Of a stretch of DNA of 64,000 nucleotides, positions 1 to 12,172 are shown in pieces (position 1 is the stretch's first letter; every line of letters begins with the position of its first letter). The DNA comes from Dallia pectoralis (Eukaryota > Chordata > Actinopteri > Esociformes > Umbridae). The translations under genes and the position numbers were made by a program. The notes beneath the pieces are model-generated. The model was not told the DNA's origin and made no database searches. It saw nothing but the letters and a program-made list of their open reading frames with translations. Location: positions 930,001-994,000 of the forward strand of contig CM055762.1 in assembly GCA_029465975.1 (NCBI GenBank), given 5' to 3'.

Positions 1-592
1 GGCTGTTTTTCTTCAGCTGGAACCGGGGCATTAGTCAAGGTGGAGGAAATTATGAACAGTTCCAAATACCAGGCATTTTTGGCACAAAGTCTTGAGGCTT
101 CTGTTAGAAAGGTGAAGATGAAGAATCGCTTTCAACATGACAACAGCCCAAAGCACATATCCATATTCACAAAAGCATTGCTTCACCAAAAGACGATAAA
201 CATTTTGGAATGGCCCAGCCAGAGTTCAGACCTGAATTCAATTGAACATCTGTGAGGTGATCTGACGAGGGCTGTCTACAAGAGATGTCCTCGTAATCTG
301 ACAAGATTTGGAGCGCTTTTGCAAAGTTGGGAAATATTGCCAAGTCAAGATGTGCCATGCTAATAGACTCCTACCCAAAAAGACTTAGTACTGCAATAAA
401 ATCAAAAGGTGCTTCAACAAAGTATTAGTTTAAAAGTTATTTATTTTTCCTCATAAAGATTAAACATGGTTTTCAATTGAATTGTACATGTGATAGGCCA
501 TATTTAAAGTGGAAAAAGTTCTGACATTATTTATCTTTCTCTCATTTCTTCACATCAAAAAACCTGTCATTCTTAGGGGTGTGTAGACTTTA
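1..592 (+). mobile_element. Tc1/mariner-like transposon relic, 3' part
   Basis: The stretch from about 40 to 255 translates to the C-terminal part of a Tc1-type transposase: a degraded QHDNSPKH segment (usually QQDNAPKH) and the WPSQSSDLNSIEHL box, which carries the third catalytic acidic residue of the DDE fold. A stop follows directly at 256 and other frames carry the remaining similarity, so it is dead. The 3' part (about 535-592) resembles a fish Tc1 terminal repeat ending in GGGGTGTGTAGACTTTATG. The 5' end lies outside the window. No target duplication can be checked. Confidence 0.75.
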
Positions 593-3500
593 TGAGAGAG
601 ATAGGTGCTTAAGTAAAAAATCTACGATGAGGCATTTTAACGTAGTAAGGATAAAGGAGGCGGAGAAAGAGTGGATGAATAGGAGTAGAGAAGGTAGGGA
701 GGGTCATTGAGACTATTCAGCACCGCACAAAATGATAGACTCCTCAGTATTGCCAGACAATTCAGCTCTGTCCACCTAAATAACACCATTATGAGTTTCC
801 TGTCCCCGGTAGCGAAGGTGGGTGTTAAGGACGAAGGACGCTAGGGTTGATTGTCCTATTATAGACCTCTTACTTGCTGGTTGATGAAAAGCAGCACTCA
901 AACACTGGTGAGTAAACCCTTACACATCAGAACCCCCCACCCTTATCCATTTCCTAACACCCCCTTCACGCTCCCTTAACTCTGAATTTAATGGTGATTT
1001 GAGCACATACACACACACACCCACAGACACCCGTTCACCAAAGCCAGACCTTGGTTTCCCTCCAAATTAGTTTCGTGCTAAACCTTACAAACACATGTTG
1101 ACATGTAAAAACGCATCGTAAGTGACTCAGTAATTAATGTATTGTTTGAACATGTCATTTTTAGCAGACCTCAAATAAATATAGATAGCTGTGGTAAATT
1201 TCAGGAACACTGCAGTCGTATTTTCAACTCAAAGAGCAAGAAAAAAAGAAACTAGAAATATTTGGAAAGGTCAACAGTTGAGAGAATTTTTTTGTGAGTC
1301 TCTTTAATCCCGTTGTTCCTTTCTTCCTTCCCTTCCATTTATTTTCTGTTTACAAGCAAAATCCATGTCTTACTGTCAAGGTCCAAAATGTGTACATTTT
1401 GTCTTTGGCGGGTAAATTATGGAGACTAGATGCCACACTGGATGCCACACTGGCAAAGCTGCTGATTTGCTGCTTCAATCTGCTGGTTCTGCACGTGTCC
1501 TGCTTGTGCATTGTAAGTAACGTAATTTTTGTCAGTCATCAATAGGTTTGGGTACCGACCGAATTACATCGGTACTGTCGATCAGGGGCGGACAGATCTG
1601 TGTGATCTGGAGAATCACAGAACGGCCGGTAATCAAGGACGGCTGGCTGGCCGACCCACCACCCGCCACACACGCAGTCATCACCTGGTTTTTCCCCCAT
1701 TAATCTGTTTCACTGTAATTAAATCAAATTGCACAATCGCAACTTATAACAAATAGCTGCTACTCGCCCCTATAATTGGGATATCTCTGTTTGGAGCAGT
1801 GGTTAGTGCGCTCGGCTGCGGAGGCGTGGAGCGCTTGTTCGATTCTCCCCACCAGATGCCACATTATATATTTTGAAATAGTTTTTAAGCTGTTATTTTC
1901 TGAATTCTATTTTTGCCCATGTGTATGATGTAATTAAAACAGCTAAACTTCAACATTTTAGCTGTAAAATGCCACATGCAGTACCTAATATTAAGGAATA
2001 TGTTGTGCTTTTACTTTTAAAAAGTTTCCGCACGCCGATTGCTTTGGGCCGGGCCTAGTTTAAGTCCTGGGCTGTTTTTACTCCCAGTCCGTCCCTGCTG
2101 ACGATTACCAAATTTACTTGAAATCAATTGGTGTAAATTTTGATACCATAGAGCGCATATGGGTGAGAGAGTATAGCGAAAAAAAGAGAGAAAGAGAATA
2201 CGAGAGCAGGACTAAGAGTGCAAGATTACCTCAGCCATGAAGCTTGTTCAATGTTTAATACCAACAGTCAGGGCAATAACGAGCCTAAAGCGGTCCGGAG
2301 TGTGGTTAGTTACACTTTTCAAAACTTGACACGGTCAAGTAGCAATATTTTTGTAATGCAAAATGCAAAGCTGGCCATGGTAACACAAATAAATATTATC
2401 TACAATTTGTTTTTATTGAAGCTGAACCATGTACCGTATTTATTAACATGAAAGCCAAATCGCCTGCATCCGCCGCAACTAATCTTTTTATAAAAGAGCT
2501 GCTAGAATAGCCTAGTTCATTTCTAGGGTTGTTAAGAGCTGCTCTTTGCAAGAGTAGTTCGTTTCATACTTTAAGTTGTAAAATATAATATATTTTATTC
2601 TGTGAAATAGTAGTAGTGTTAAATAGTAGGTATACTATGTCGTTGGTTCATTTGTTTAAAAAATGTTACAATATATTGATAACTCCAAACTTTTTTTTTT
2701 TTTTTTTTTTTACAAAATTACACAGATATAATTTATTACTGGTATTGGTTCAAATGCAAACGGTACCCAACCCTAATAATCAAACAGCATTTTTGGCGAT
2801 ACAGTAGCTACAACCTGAGGTAAAAGGTGACAGTTTAATCTAACCCAGTCATCATGTGTAGGTTTATTGTGAGACCAAGGCTAATGTGAGTGCCCCCTCG
2901 TCATCTTACATGCACACCACCAACTACCTCAACTCAAAAATGTCCCAATCTCTGGTGAGCTGTAGCTGAGCTCTCTTTGGTGTGCACACTGCCAGCTCAA
3001 AGTAGGGTATGTCTTTCTAAACAATAGTCCCAAATTATTAAAACAATTTAATTATTTATTTGATATTTGATACAATTAGCATACAGTTGAACTTTACAAC
3101 AACAATGAACCAAACACCTGGAACTAACCGCGTGCACCCCTTTAACCAACCCGTGTGGAAACATAACTCACCACTCGTGACAAGTTAAGCCAAAAAGTTC
3201 ATTTTGGACCTTGCTCACAGTTTAAGTTGATAAAAACAAATGTCATCATTCTGGTTTTAAACAAAATAAATATTGGCTACAGATATTGTTCCAAGGATAA
3301 CAGTAGATTAAGATTAAGTCATGTTTTGTCTTTTTATTTTAGATATGTTAAACCTAATGAACAAATTGAAGCATGTAGACACATGCAAATGTTTTTTAAA
3401 AGTTCCAATTTCTTCAGTTCTTGCCGAAAAAGGTTTCAAAAATTAGTTCGCATACAGCTAAAAAAAAAGGTGTTTCGGTGAAACAAATATGGTATAACAA

Positions 3501-3998
3501 CCTTTGTACAGCAGTTCGCAGAAATATACACTATAAGAAAGTTAACATTTCCAGGTGTCACAACTTTTTTTGGTTACTTACAAATCCACTGTCTATATTA
3601 AAGTAGTGTTAGAACAGACTGTGTTACTATATACACATTAGCATTATTTTGGACATTACTGTACTACTAGAAGTAGTATGTTACTTTTCATAATAGTAAG
3701 AAATAGGCAATTAACAAAAAAGACAGACCATTTTAATTCCTAAGTGTTGATCTCTACTTAAGAGAAATTGAATGCTAAGGCGTCAGTAATTCAGTTTTTA
3801 CACCATCAAAAGACACTTGAGAACTCTAGGAGCTGTCGGAGCTTTCTTTATCATTCGTCGTCACCGGCCTTCTAGCCACTCCGCTCCTCCTGTCATCACT
3901 CTATTTGTTTTGTCATCATGCACACCAGGTTTCTATTCCCTCATCAGTATGTGTATGTTCCCTCTGTTTGGCCTATGTGTTCATTGCATGTTAGAGAG
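593..3998. other. Intergenic DNA, no gene seen
   Basis: No exon-like coding stretch is visible on either strand. The contents are a short CA run near 1010, a tRNA-like repeat near 1790, a T-run near 2691-2711 and AT-rich unique or old repetitive DNA. A motif close to CTCACCACTCGTGACAA occurs at about 3168-3185 and recurs near 5700 and 15880, which suggests the ends of a dispersed repeat. Confidence 0.5.
1790..1872 (+). repeat. tRNA-derived SINE-like fragment
   Basis: A segment beginning GGAGCAGTGGTTAGTGCGC contains an A-box-like TGGTTAGTGCGC and a B-box-like GTTCGATTC spaced as in a tRNA gene. The arms do not fold into a clean cloverleaf and the 3' side runs into repeat sequence (CCCACCAGATGCCACATT). 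The same B-box and downstream block recur near 21130 (CGATTCCCCCGCCGGATGC), so this is a repeat family derived from a tRNA rather than a working tRNA gene. Confidence 0.5.
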
Positions 3999-5255
3999 CT
4001 GGGGCCTCATTTATAAAACTTTGCGTACGATTTGTATCAGAAGTGGCGTACGGACGAAACGTAGGATGTACATACGGAGAAAAATATTGGGATTTATTAA
4101 ACCGTGCGCACGCACGTCCTACGCCGTTTTCGCTTAATAAATCACAATGAACTCTAAATGTGGCGCAGCTTTTGCGGCTTCATTTAACACCCATATTTGC
4201 CCATAAATAGTCAAAGAAACGCCCTGAATAAATATTCATTGATTGAAACGTCATGACAAACTGGGAAGAAAACCGGAAAAGTAACGTAACTTAATGTGAA
4301 GTTTTCTGTTGGAGAGGTAGAAAAGAGGAGAACATGTTGTTTGTAGAGCACAGTGTGGGCATCACTAATGCCAAAAATGCCGATTTATTAGCACAATGTT
4401 GCTGATAATGTGACACAAATTATTTGGACATTGATCGATTGAAAATATTTTCGATATATGAAAGTATTTTTATTCTCACTCGGTGCACCGATTATTACAT
4501 TTGGAAAACGGACATTGCTGCTGGTTGCGCTTTTTTGTTTGCCTTTTCACCCGCAGTGAAACTTTATGTAATTATGAGACAAACCTATTATACCTACTAA
4601 CATGTCTGATATAACCCGGATAACCTATACTAAGTGGACAATAAAGTGGAGAATATATATAGCCTATATGTATATCCATCTCCCCATCTAGATCTATCTA
4701 TATTTCCATCTATCCATCTTCCTATATATCCATATCTATCCGCTCCGTCAGACGGAGACATCGACAAGAATGTTTTATACATTTAATTTAATTATGTTCG
4801 CCGTATTATATATGAGGATGAATTGCACAACGTGACAATATAATTACAAAACATATTGGAGTTATTTTTTGGAAATATATATTCATTTTAATTGACATTA
4901 TATCTTGTTTTATATATTTGATTTGTTTTTGCAGATCGATCAAACAGTTGTTTGTGAAGGCTTTTAATTGTAAGAATGGCTTTGTAAATCCTTCATATTA
5001 TTAATGGCAGGTAATATTTTGATTTATTTTACACAATGTTCTGCATTTTCACACAGTTTCATGTATTTCATTCATCTGCCGACTGTGTCGCCATTTCTCA
5101 TTTCACCCTTTTCTGTGCGCACGCATGGGTCCCAGCTTGCGTGGAGGACCGCACATTTTCACGTCAAGTTTGCTTTTTATAAATCCCAACTATTGCGTAG
5201 AGAGCGGCGTACGGCTTATTTTGTGCGTACGCAGCATTTATAAATGAGGCCCCAG
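3999..5255. mobile_element. Non-autonomous DNA transposon with terminal inverted repeats
   Basis: The ends are inverted copies of CTGGGGCCTCATTTATAAA (left at 3999, right ending at 5255). Both go on into a related GCGTACG-rich subterminal region. The 1.26-kb interior has no transposase and contains a degenerate TATC/CATC tract near 4670-4745. The word ATGTTAG occurs just outside each end (about 3988-3994 and 5256-5262), but on the left it is separated from the repeat by four bases, so the target duplication is uncertain and I do not assign a superfamily. Confidence 0.7.
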
Positions 5256-5997
5256 ATGTTAGCATATCACAAAATGTCACGTCGTTTTGTTTAAGCGACT
5301 ATAATGTTCAATTTCCTTGGGCATGAAGGACTTGGTGAATGCCAGTGTATAACTGATGAGTGAAGCGTGTATTGACCAATAAAAAAACATCACACAGGGT
5401 TTTTGTACACCATCAAGTATATGCAAAATGATGGTTCCATCTGACAAAAATGCTAACTGGGTTGACTGAAATGAAAGTGCGCATAGCGTCATATAAATAC
5501 ACATTCCCCAAACCACAATAGCGACATAGAAACAAACACTCACCTATATAATGTGACGTAAAACAATGCTAAGCATTGCTGAATACTACAGACAACCCTT
5601 TATAGCCCAGCCTAATTATTAACAGCAAACACCTCTGATCAGAAACGTAAACAGTGAGCTGGGCACCACCAATAGCGTTCCGTGCTGCAACAAACCCTCA
5701 CCACTCGTGACAACCAAGGTGTCTTTTTAGACAGCTATATCGCTCCTTCCAAAGTCCTGCTGTACTAAGCTCTCTAGTCACCATAGCTCTACCCACCTGC
5801 AGTCTAGCAGGTACATTTCCTTAGTCACCCTGAAGTCTGCATTACTTTTGGCCACCAATCCTTTCAGTTTTTAGCCACGAATGACTGAAACGAATTACAA
5901 AAAACTTTAATACTTCAAACCCTTATCTCACCCATTTCCTTCTAACGACTTCAGACTGAACTTTTGTCCAATCACTGTACGTGTCAACTGGTTTTCA
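5256..5997. other. Intergenic DNA with dispersed-repeat remnant
   Basis: No gene is seen. The region from about 5520 to 5716 ends in CTCACCACTCGTGACAA and has an ACACTCACCTA-like motif, both shared with segments near 15700-15895 and 20380. This looks like an old dispersed element, possibly an LTR or non-autonomous transposon in reverse orientation. Confidence 0.4.
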
Positions 5998-6635
5998 TGC
6001 ACACCCAGTGTTGCCAACTCCTCAGTAAGGAAAGTAGCTATTGGCTGTCCTAAAAGTCGCTATATGACGCCATCGCCTAATTTGTATATAGCCCGCCCCT
6101 TTACATTCAATTGTGATGGACGCTGTTTGAGAGAAATAACGTTGTGGAAGAGACAAAAAGTGAGCAAAAACACCCTAAATATGTTTAAATCTATAAATGT
6201 GTTTGTGTACTTTATCCGGGCTTGGAACAGGCAAAAGTGACCCTCTCGTGGAGTTTTTTTTGTTTCCTTAAGTTGGGTTTGTTTTTTAATGTAACAATTG
6301 TGATTGGGTGTGGCTTTACGCATGCGCGATTCATTTGTAGTCTGGACGTGAAGGTCTCCTGCTCTGATGGGAGGGACTGCTGTTGGTATTGGGCGGATTC
6401 AGGGTGCTTTGGTACGGGGGTGGGGAACACGGTAGCACCTGCTGCTGGTAGAGAAGATTATCAGAGCGATACGATCATACGTGCTTTAATGTCTGTCTCT
6501 AAAAGTCTCCAATAACACCAGAAAAAGTAGCTAGATTTGTCGCTAATCGCTTTTTTGACAATTTGTCGCTAGAGGGGTCTGAAAACCCGCTAAATATAGC
6601 GACAAAGTCGCTAAGTTGGCAACACTGTGCACACC
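5998..6635. mobile_element. hAT-type MITE with 8-bp target duplication
   Basis: The element proper is 6006-6627. It starts CAGTGTTGCCAAC and ends in the exact reverse complement GTTGGCAACACTG. Directly outside is a perfect 8-bp direct repeat, TGCACACC (5998-6005 and 6628-6635). An 8-bp target duplication with CAGTG ends is the signature of hAT transposons. Similarity continues inward as a TAGCGACTTTGTCGC-like subterminal motif on the right. At 622 bp with no transposase ORF it is a non-autonomous copy that would depend on a transposase from elsewhere. Confidence 0.88.
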
Positions 6636-7830
6636 CCTTTTACTATTTGCCACGCCAAATCTGCACAGGGGATCATTTTCACATGTACTGCTATCATACC
6701 CGTTTACATTCTTTGTATTATTCTATTTGTTCAGGCATTCTCAAATGCTCTTCCTCCCACCATCTTGCTCACACAAATGATGCACACTAATGACCTACCT
6801 GCTAGATACACTTTAACTTTAACCATTCTGTATATAGATTCTCCTTTGTATTTTATATTATTGATTTTGCCATATCAATGCTGCTCAACTGATCTACACA
6901 TACCCCATCCTGTATAAACTGTATATTGACTTTCCACTTGATCCTGTATTGCCATGTAGAATCTCACTGCTATTTTCACTCATATGTATTTATTGTGTAA
7001 TTGTACAATGTCTTGCACGTTTGTCACAAGTGTAGTGAGATGGCAGGCGAGGAAGGACGGAGTCAGAGGCAGCAGCCGATAGCGTTGTGGTGTTTTAATG
7101 TCCCAGACCAGCAACACGCAGGATTAGATGTCAATAACCCATGCTTCTTGAAGCACCGGGTGAGGTGTATTTATGTCAGGAAGGACGAAGTCAGGCACAG
7201 GATCAGCTAGCTAGTTTTTAATAAACAGTCTTTAAACTGCAACCAAGAAAATATACTCAAAGATAGACACAAAAATTATAAAGAAAACAACGCAGCACAT
7301 GTTACCAACTTCTTCACAAAGGAAGAGAAAGACTTTGAAATAGAAACACTTCCAATACGCACGAGTAACAATTAACAATTCCAAGCAAATACATGACCAA
7401 TCATAGGGAACCTATATACACTTACAAATGAGAGAATGGACGCCATGTGTGTGTAATGACGAGAAGACAATAATGTGATGGGAGGAACGGTGGCACTAGA
7501 AGACCGGAGAAGACATTTGCAGAAGCCCACCTGCAGGTGGCAGCAGAATGGCTTCGGAGGGAGCTGTTACAACAACTCTCTTCACAGGACAGTGCAAACT
7601 GACTCTAACTGAAATAGAAAGTGGAGTGGGAGGCCCCAGTGCATGACTGAGCAAGAGGACATCCCAGTGTTGAGTTTCAGAAAGACTCCTCACAGGTACA
7701 ATAGGTCCAACAGTGAAGAGCTGACACTGGGATGATGGCCTTTTAGGACTTTAGTCATATTGCAGACTGGACAATAAAAAGAAAAGATTAAGATGGGAAA
7801 ATGAACACAGACACTGGAAAAGGGAATAAC
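6636..7830. other. Intergenic DNA, no gene seen
   Basis: No coding exon is recognised. Near 7016-7035 a TGTCACAAGTGTAGTGAG motif is roughly the reverse complement of the CTCACCACTCGTGACA motif found elsewhere in the window, consistent with one end of a dispersed inverted-repeat or LTR-like element. The remainder is unremarkable. Confidence 0.4.
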
Positions 7831-8375
7831 TCTGGGTTGTGGATGATTGCTCCACAAGCTGTAAGTATCTGGGTGGAGGATGATTGCTCCACAAGCTGTA
7901 AGTATCTGGGTGGAGGATGATTGCTCCACAAGCTGTAAGTATCTGGGTGGAGGATGATTGCTCCACAAGCTGTAAGTATCTGGGTGGAGGATGATTGCTC
8001 CACAAGCTGTAAGTATCTGGGTGGAGGATGATTGCTCCACAAGCTGTAAGTATCTGGGTGGAGGATGATTGCTCCACAAGCTGTAAGTATCTGGGTGGTG
8101 GATGATTTGCTCCACAAGCTGTAAGTATCTGGGTGGAGGATGATTGCTCCACAAGCTGTAAGTATCTGGGTGGAGGATGATTGCTCCACAAGCTGTAAAT
8201 ATCTGGGTGGAGGATGATTGCTCCACAAGCTGTAAGTATCTGGGTGGAGGATGATTGCTCCACAAGCTGTAAGTATCTGGGTGGAGGATGATTGCTCCAC
8301 AAGCTGTAAGTATCTGGGTGGAGGATGATTGCTCCACAAGCTGTAAATATCTGGGTGGTGGATGATTGCTCCACA
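7831..8375. repeat. 37-bp minisatellite, about 14.7 units
   Basis: The unit is GTAAGTATCTGGGTGGAGGATGATTGCTCCACAAGCT read as two halves of 19 and 18 bases. Copies are nearly identical: a few carry GTAAATAT or GGTGGTGGAT, and one near 8105 has an extra T (38 bp). Because 37 is not a multiple of three and the unit lacks minus-strand stops, three long spurious ORFs arise on the minus strand. Most units contain a perfect GTAAGTAT 5' splice-site consensus on the + strand. Confidence 0.95.
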
Positions 8376-10778
8376 GACAGATCTGATTGACAATCTCTAT
8401 CACAGGCAATTAACTTCCTCTCTTTATACACAACAGTCAATTTCTACTTCACAGAGCGGGCAAAAAAAGGGGATCAGGACATCTATTCAATCTGTATACG
8501 GCAGAAGTTTACTCTAAGAGATAATATAATTTTAAAATGTATTTTTGGGATTGTGCTTTAATGATAGACAGTGGGAAATATAAGGCAAGGTGTACTGAAA
8601 GATCACTAGTGAGATTGAGGTTTAAAAGCCAACGCTAACACATTTCCCAACCTGGACACTATCAGCTCGATACCAAAAACTTTATTTCAACCTGAACTAT
8701 ATCTAGACATTGCCCTTCTTTTGCACAACCCGTAAATACAAGTAGACATTACTTTTTTGCACAATTTGCATATACATACATTTTCTCATCGGAACATTTG
8801 CAAACATTGGGCCATATTCTTCAATGTTTTCCTAATTTATTTCTTAAATTTGTTCCTAAGAAAGGTCCTAAGAAAAGTCTTACACAAATTCATGAACGTG
8901 TTCTTAAATTGCATAATTGTTCGCACCTACTTTCATATAGACCAATTATTTGTTTGTATACATTATATGTTTGTAAACATTTGGGTTGCGCGCGCATCTA
9001 GGTTGCAGAAAACACAGCAGAGAGTATCTAGCTATATTGATATGGCGTAAAAGAATAACTCAAAAGAAGAATCGGTAAGCTAACTATCTTTTCAAAATGT
9101 ACTCTGCTTACTACAACAACCTGTCACTCAGCGATAAGCACTGTTATTTAACAAAATTGACGTTAATGTGTGGAATACGTCTTACATATCCTTATGCCAT
9201 AGCACCCTGTAAATGGTTACACGACGAAACGAAATTGCCTATATTATATATAATTGCCTAAATATTTATTATTTCATCATAGCTGTATTTATCTTTTTAA
9301 TATTGACACAAATGGCGTAACATACTGACACCACAAACAAAATAAGAAAATATATCAGGAAATGTGATGGAGGTAAGGCGTCAGGGTCGCGGATCCACTG
9401 GTCTTTTGGGACTTCATAAGGATCGACATTTCCAGTTGATTGAAGTTGATTTCTTCAACATAGCGTTTTGAATGTTTCTGGTCGTCTTTTGCAACCGACA
9501 TGCGTGGTTGAACATGCGTGACGTCGATGTGAAGTAGGGTGATAATTGGTCTGTAATAATGAATACCACGTCTTCGTTAATGGAAAGCGCGTGTCAGTTG
9601 TTCCTAATTAGCATAGGTAAACGCCCCAGTATTTCCCATAAAAGGGCATTAAACTGCAGGGCGGAGTGGAAACTGAAGTGGAGAATGCAAAAATGCCGAA
9701 ATGAAAATGTAAAGACAGTAGAGGATCTGACGCCAAAAGAAAAAAAACTTCAGTTGTTCAGAAGAGGAAATACTTCTGCAATAAGTGGACAGGCAAAAAC
9801 ATGTAATATTTAGCAGCGTCAGTAGTGGTTGCAAAATCAAATACAAAAAGGATGCATGGGATTGAATCATTCTGTCAGGATTTGGGCTTAACAGCAGGTT
9901 GAGGACACAAACGCAGAGCGCAAACGAGAGATGCTGACCACAGGAGGGGGAAAGGCTTGCACTGTCCTTACTGACACACATAATCGGAATGACCGCAATC
10001 TCTGATGTGCCATCCACAGAAAACTGTTATATGCAAATATTTGAAATAATTGAAAATTATTCATAATGTTATTCCTCAGAATATTTAAAGCACTGTACAA
10101 TTGATGAAAACGCAGAGACTAATGATTTGTCACGAAAATGTCAGCGCGCAAATAAGTAAACATTGGTGAATGTCAGAATCTTTGTGGAAACTGCGTAAGT
10201 GGGTTTTAAGAACGAATTTCTTAAATAAATAAAGAGTGTTATATTTATGTTACTGAGTATGGAAATGTATTATTATTGTTAATCATATAATGATTTATTA
10301 TACTTGACTAACCAATAATGTCAAATTATTCTAACACGTTTTTCTAGCACATGTGCCTAGCAATGCAATGACAGTCCTGACAGACCACTGCTAGTTTGAT
10401 TGTGTGGCTAGTTATTTGGCCTGACGTACACTGTGCTTCGAGAAAAAGATCCGTATGTCCCCTTTTTTTGGGTGGCATAGCTGACCTACAAAGCACAAAA
10501 AGGGGCAAACATGTATATGCTGAATGGAAAAGGGAATGTTAAATAGTTTCACTCTTTTATGGGGTATGTATTAACAGAAAGCACTGGTAACTTTACCGTT
10601 GTCTTCAACACAGTCGCTCGCTAGCACACACCTGCTTTGACTCTCCTCTTAGCGTGTCAGATAACTCCTCCCCCCTAGGTTATTTAGCCAATCAAATTAG
10701 GGCGTTTCTAGTACTGTCCGCCTGGCGCTGGTGGTCGGAATTGATCTAAATAGCAGCACAAACTCATAACGGAGTTCG
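8376..10778. other. Intergenic DNA, no gene seen
   Basis: The stretch is AT-rich and has no exon. Left (about 8810-8910) and right (about 10145-10230) parts both carry TTCTTAAAT and CATTG-type words in opposite orientation. That hints at one old non-autonomous transposon of about 1.4 kb between them, but the matches are too weak to define ends. Around 9870-9960 a GAGGACACAAACGCAGAG segment resembles another dispersed repeat seen near 14470. Confidence 0.35.
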
Positions 10779-11605
10779 ATAAAATATTGGTGGGGACAAT
10801 TTGGTCATGTTAAAATATTGGTGGGGACAATTTGGTCATGATAAAATATTGGTGGGGACAATTTGGTCATGTTAAAATGTTGGTGGGGACAATTTGGTCA
10901 TGTTAAAATATTGGTGGAGACAATTTGGTCATCTTAAAATATTGGTTGGGACAATTTGGTCATGTTAAAATATTGATTGGGACAATTTGGTCATGTTAAA
11001 ATATTGGTGGCGACAATTTGGTCATGTTAAAATATTGGTGGGGACAATTTGGTCATGTTAAAATGTTGGTGGGGACAATTTGGTCATGTTAAAATATTGG
11101 TGGAGACAATTTGGTCATGTTAAAATATTGGTTGGGACAATTTGGTCATGTTAAAATATTGGTTGGGACAATTTGGTCATCTTAAAATATTGGTGGCGAC
11201 AATTTGGTCATGTTAAAATATTGGTGGGGACAATTTGGTCATGTTAAAATGTTGGTGGGGACAATTTGGTCATGTTAAAATATTGGTGGAGACAATTTGG
11301 TCATGTTAAAATATTGGTTGGGACAATTTGGTCATGTTAAAATATTGGTTGGGACAATTTGGTCATGTTAAAATATTGGTTGGGACAATTTGGTCATGTT
11401 AAAATGTTGGTGGGGACAATTTGGTCATGTTAAAATGTTGGTGGGGACAATTTCGTCATGTTAAAATATTGGTGGGGACAATTTGGTCATGTTATAATAT
11501 TGGTGGGGACAATTTGGTCATGTTAAAATGTTGGTGGGGACAATTTGGTCATGTTAAAATGTTGGTGGGGACAATTTGGTCATGTTAAAATGTTGGTGGG
11601 GACAT
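10779..11605. repeat. 31-bp minisatellite, about 27 units, with higher-order pattern
   Basis: The unit is TTAAAATATTGGTGGGGACA followed by ATTTGGTCATG. Variants differ at the TGGTGGGG/TGGTTGGG/TGGTGGAG/TGGTGGCG positions and at AATATT/AATGTT. The rare CGAC variant at 11011 recurs at 11197, exactly 186 bp (six units) later, with a similar series of variants in between, so the array has partly grown by six-unit blocks. No long ORF exists because each unit brings stops. Confidence 0.95.
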
Positions 11606-11780
11606 GTCACCAGTGTCCCCCCCACCCCTAAACCTACGCCCTTGGTGTTTAAACACACTTGGCTAATAAACCTTATTCTGATTCTATTGTTCTAAATCTA
11701 CTGATATTCTGATTCAGTTCAACCATGGACACAAATGTGAGGATATGAGGTCTGTCCCTCCCTCTGTCCCTCTCTATGTT

Positions 11781-12172
11781 TGTCCTGACACTCCCCCTGT
11801 CAGAAGAGAGGGAAAATCAAGGACTATTATTAACACCTGAGTTGCTTGCACACCTGTTTTCTGTTGGTCGTTTGTTTTGTATATAGGTTGGGGGTTTTCA
11901 GTTAGTCAGTGTCGGGGCATTGTTTGAGGTACATTTTCTGTTTTCACGTTGGTTAGTGGTCTGCCAGTTTGTTTGCATGTTTATGTTCCTTGTGTTTTAG
12001 TTATCTCTGTTATCCTGTTTATGAACATCCTCCGTTTGACTTTCGGTTTTGTGTTTCTGTTTAAGTTTCTATTCTAGTGCCTGTCTGCCTGGAAATAAAG
12101 GATAATTCATTGAAGATTCTCTGCGCCTGTGTCTGCTCCCTGTCATCTGCCAAAAGGCAGATCGCTACAACA
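11781..12172 (+). mobile_element. Possible solo LTR
   Basis: The segment starts TGTCCTGACACTCC and ends in CTACAACA, so it has TG...CA termini. It contains AATAAA near 12096 shortly before a TCTCTGCGCCTGTGTCTGCT block, a layout typical of the R-U5 part of fish Ty3/gypsy-like LTRs. No internal retroelement genes are adjacent and no clear target duplication is visible, so the assignment is tentative. Confidence 0.4.

Noticed and set aside
1790..1872. Functional tRNA gene
   Set aside because: A- and B-box-like words are present but no clean acceptor and anticodon stems can be drawn, and a related block recurs in the insertion near 21130.
7831..8375. CRISPR-like array
   Set aside because: Units are directly adjacent with no variable spacers; an animal minisatellite. 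The same applies to the 31-, 33-, 37- and 42-bp arrays.
7690..8440. Three overlapping minus-strand ORFs of about 200-239 residues with YLQLVEQSSS repeats
   Set aside because: A 37-bp unit free of minus-strand stops yields the same repeat in all three frames.
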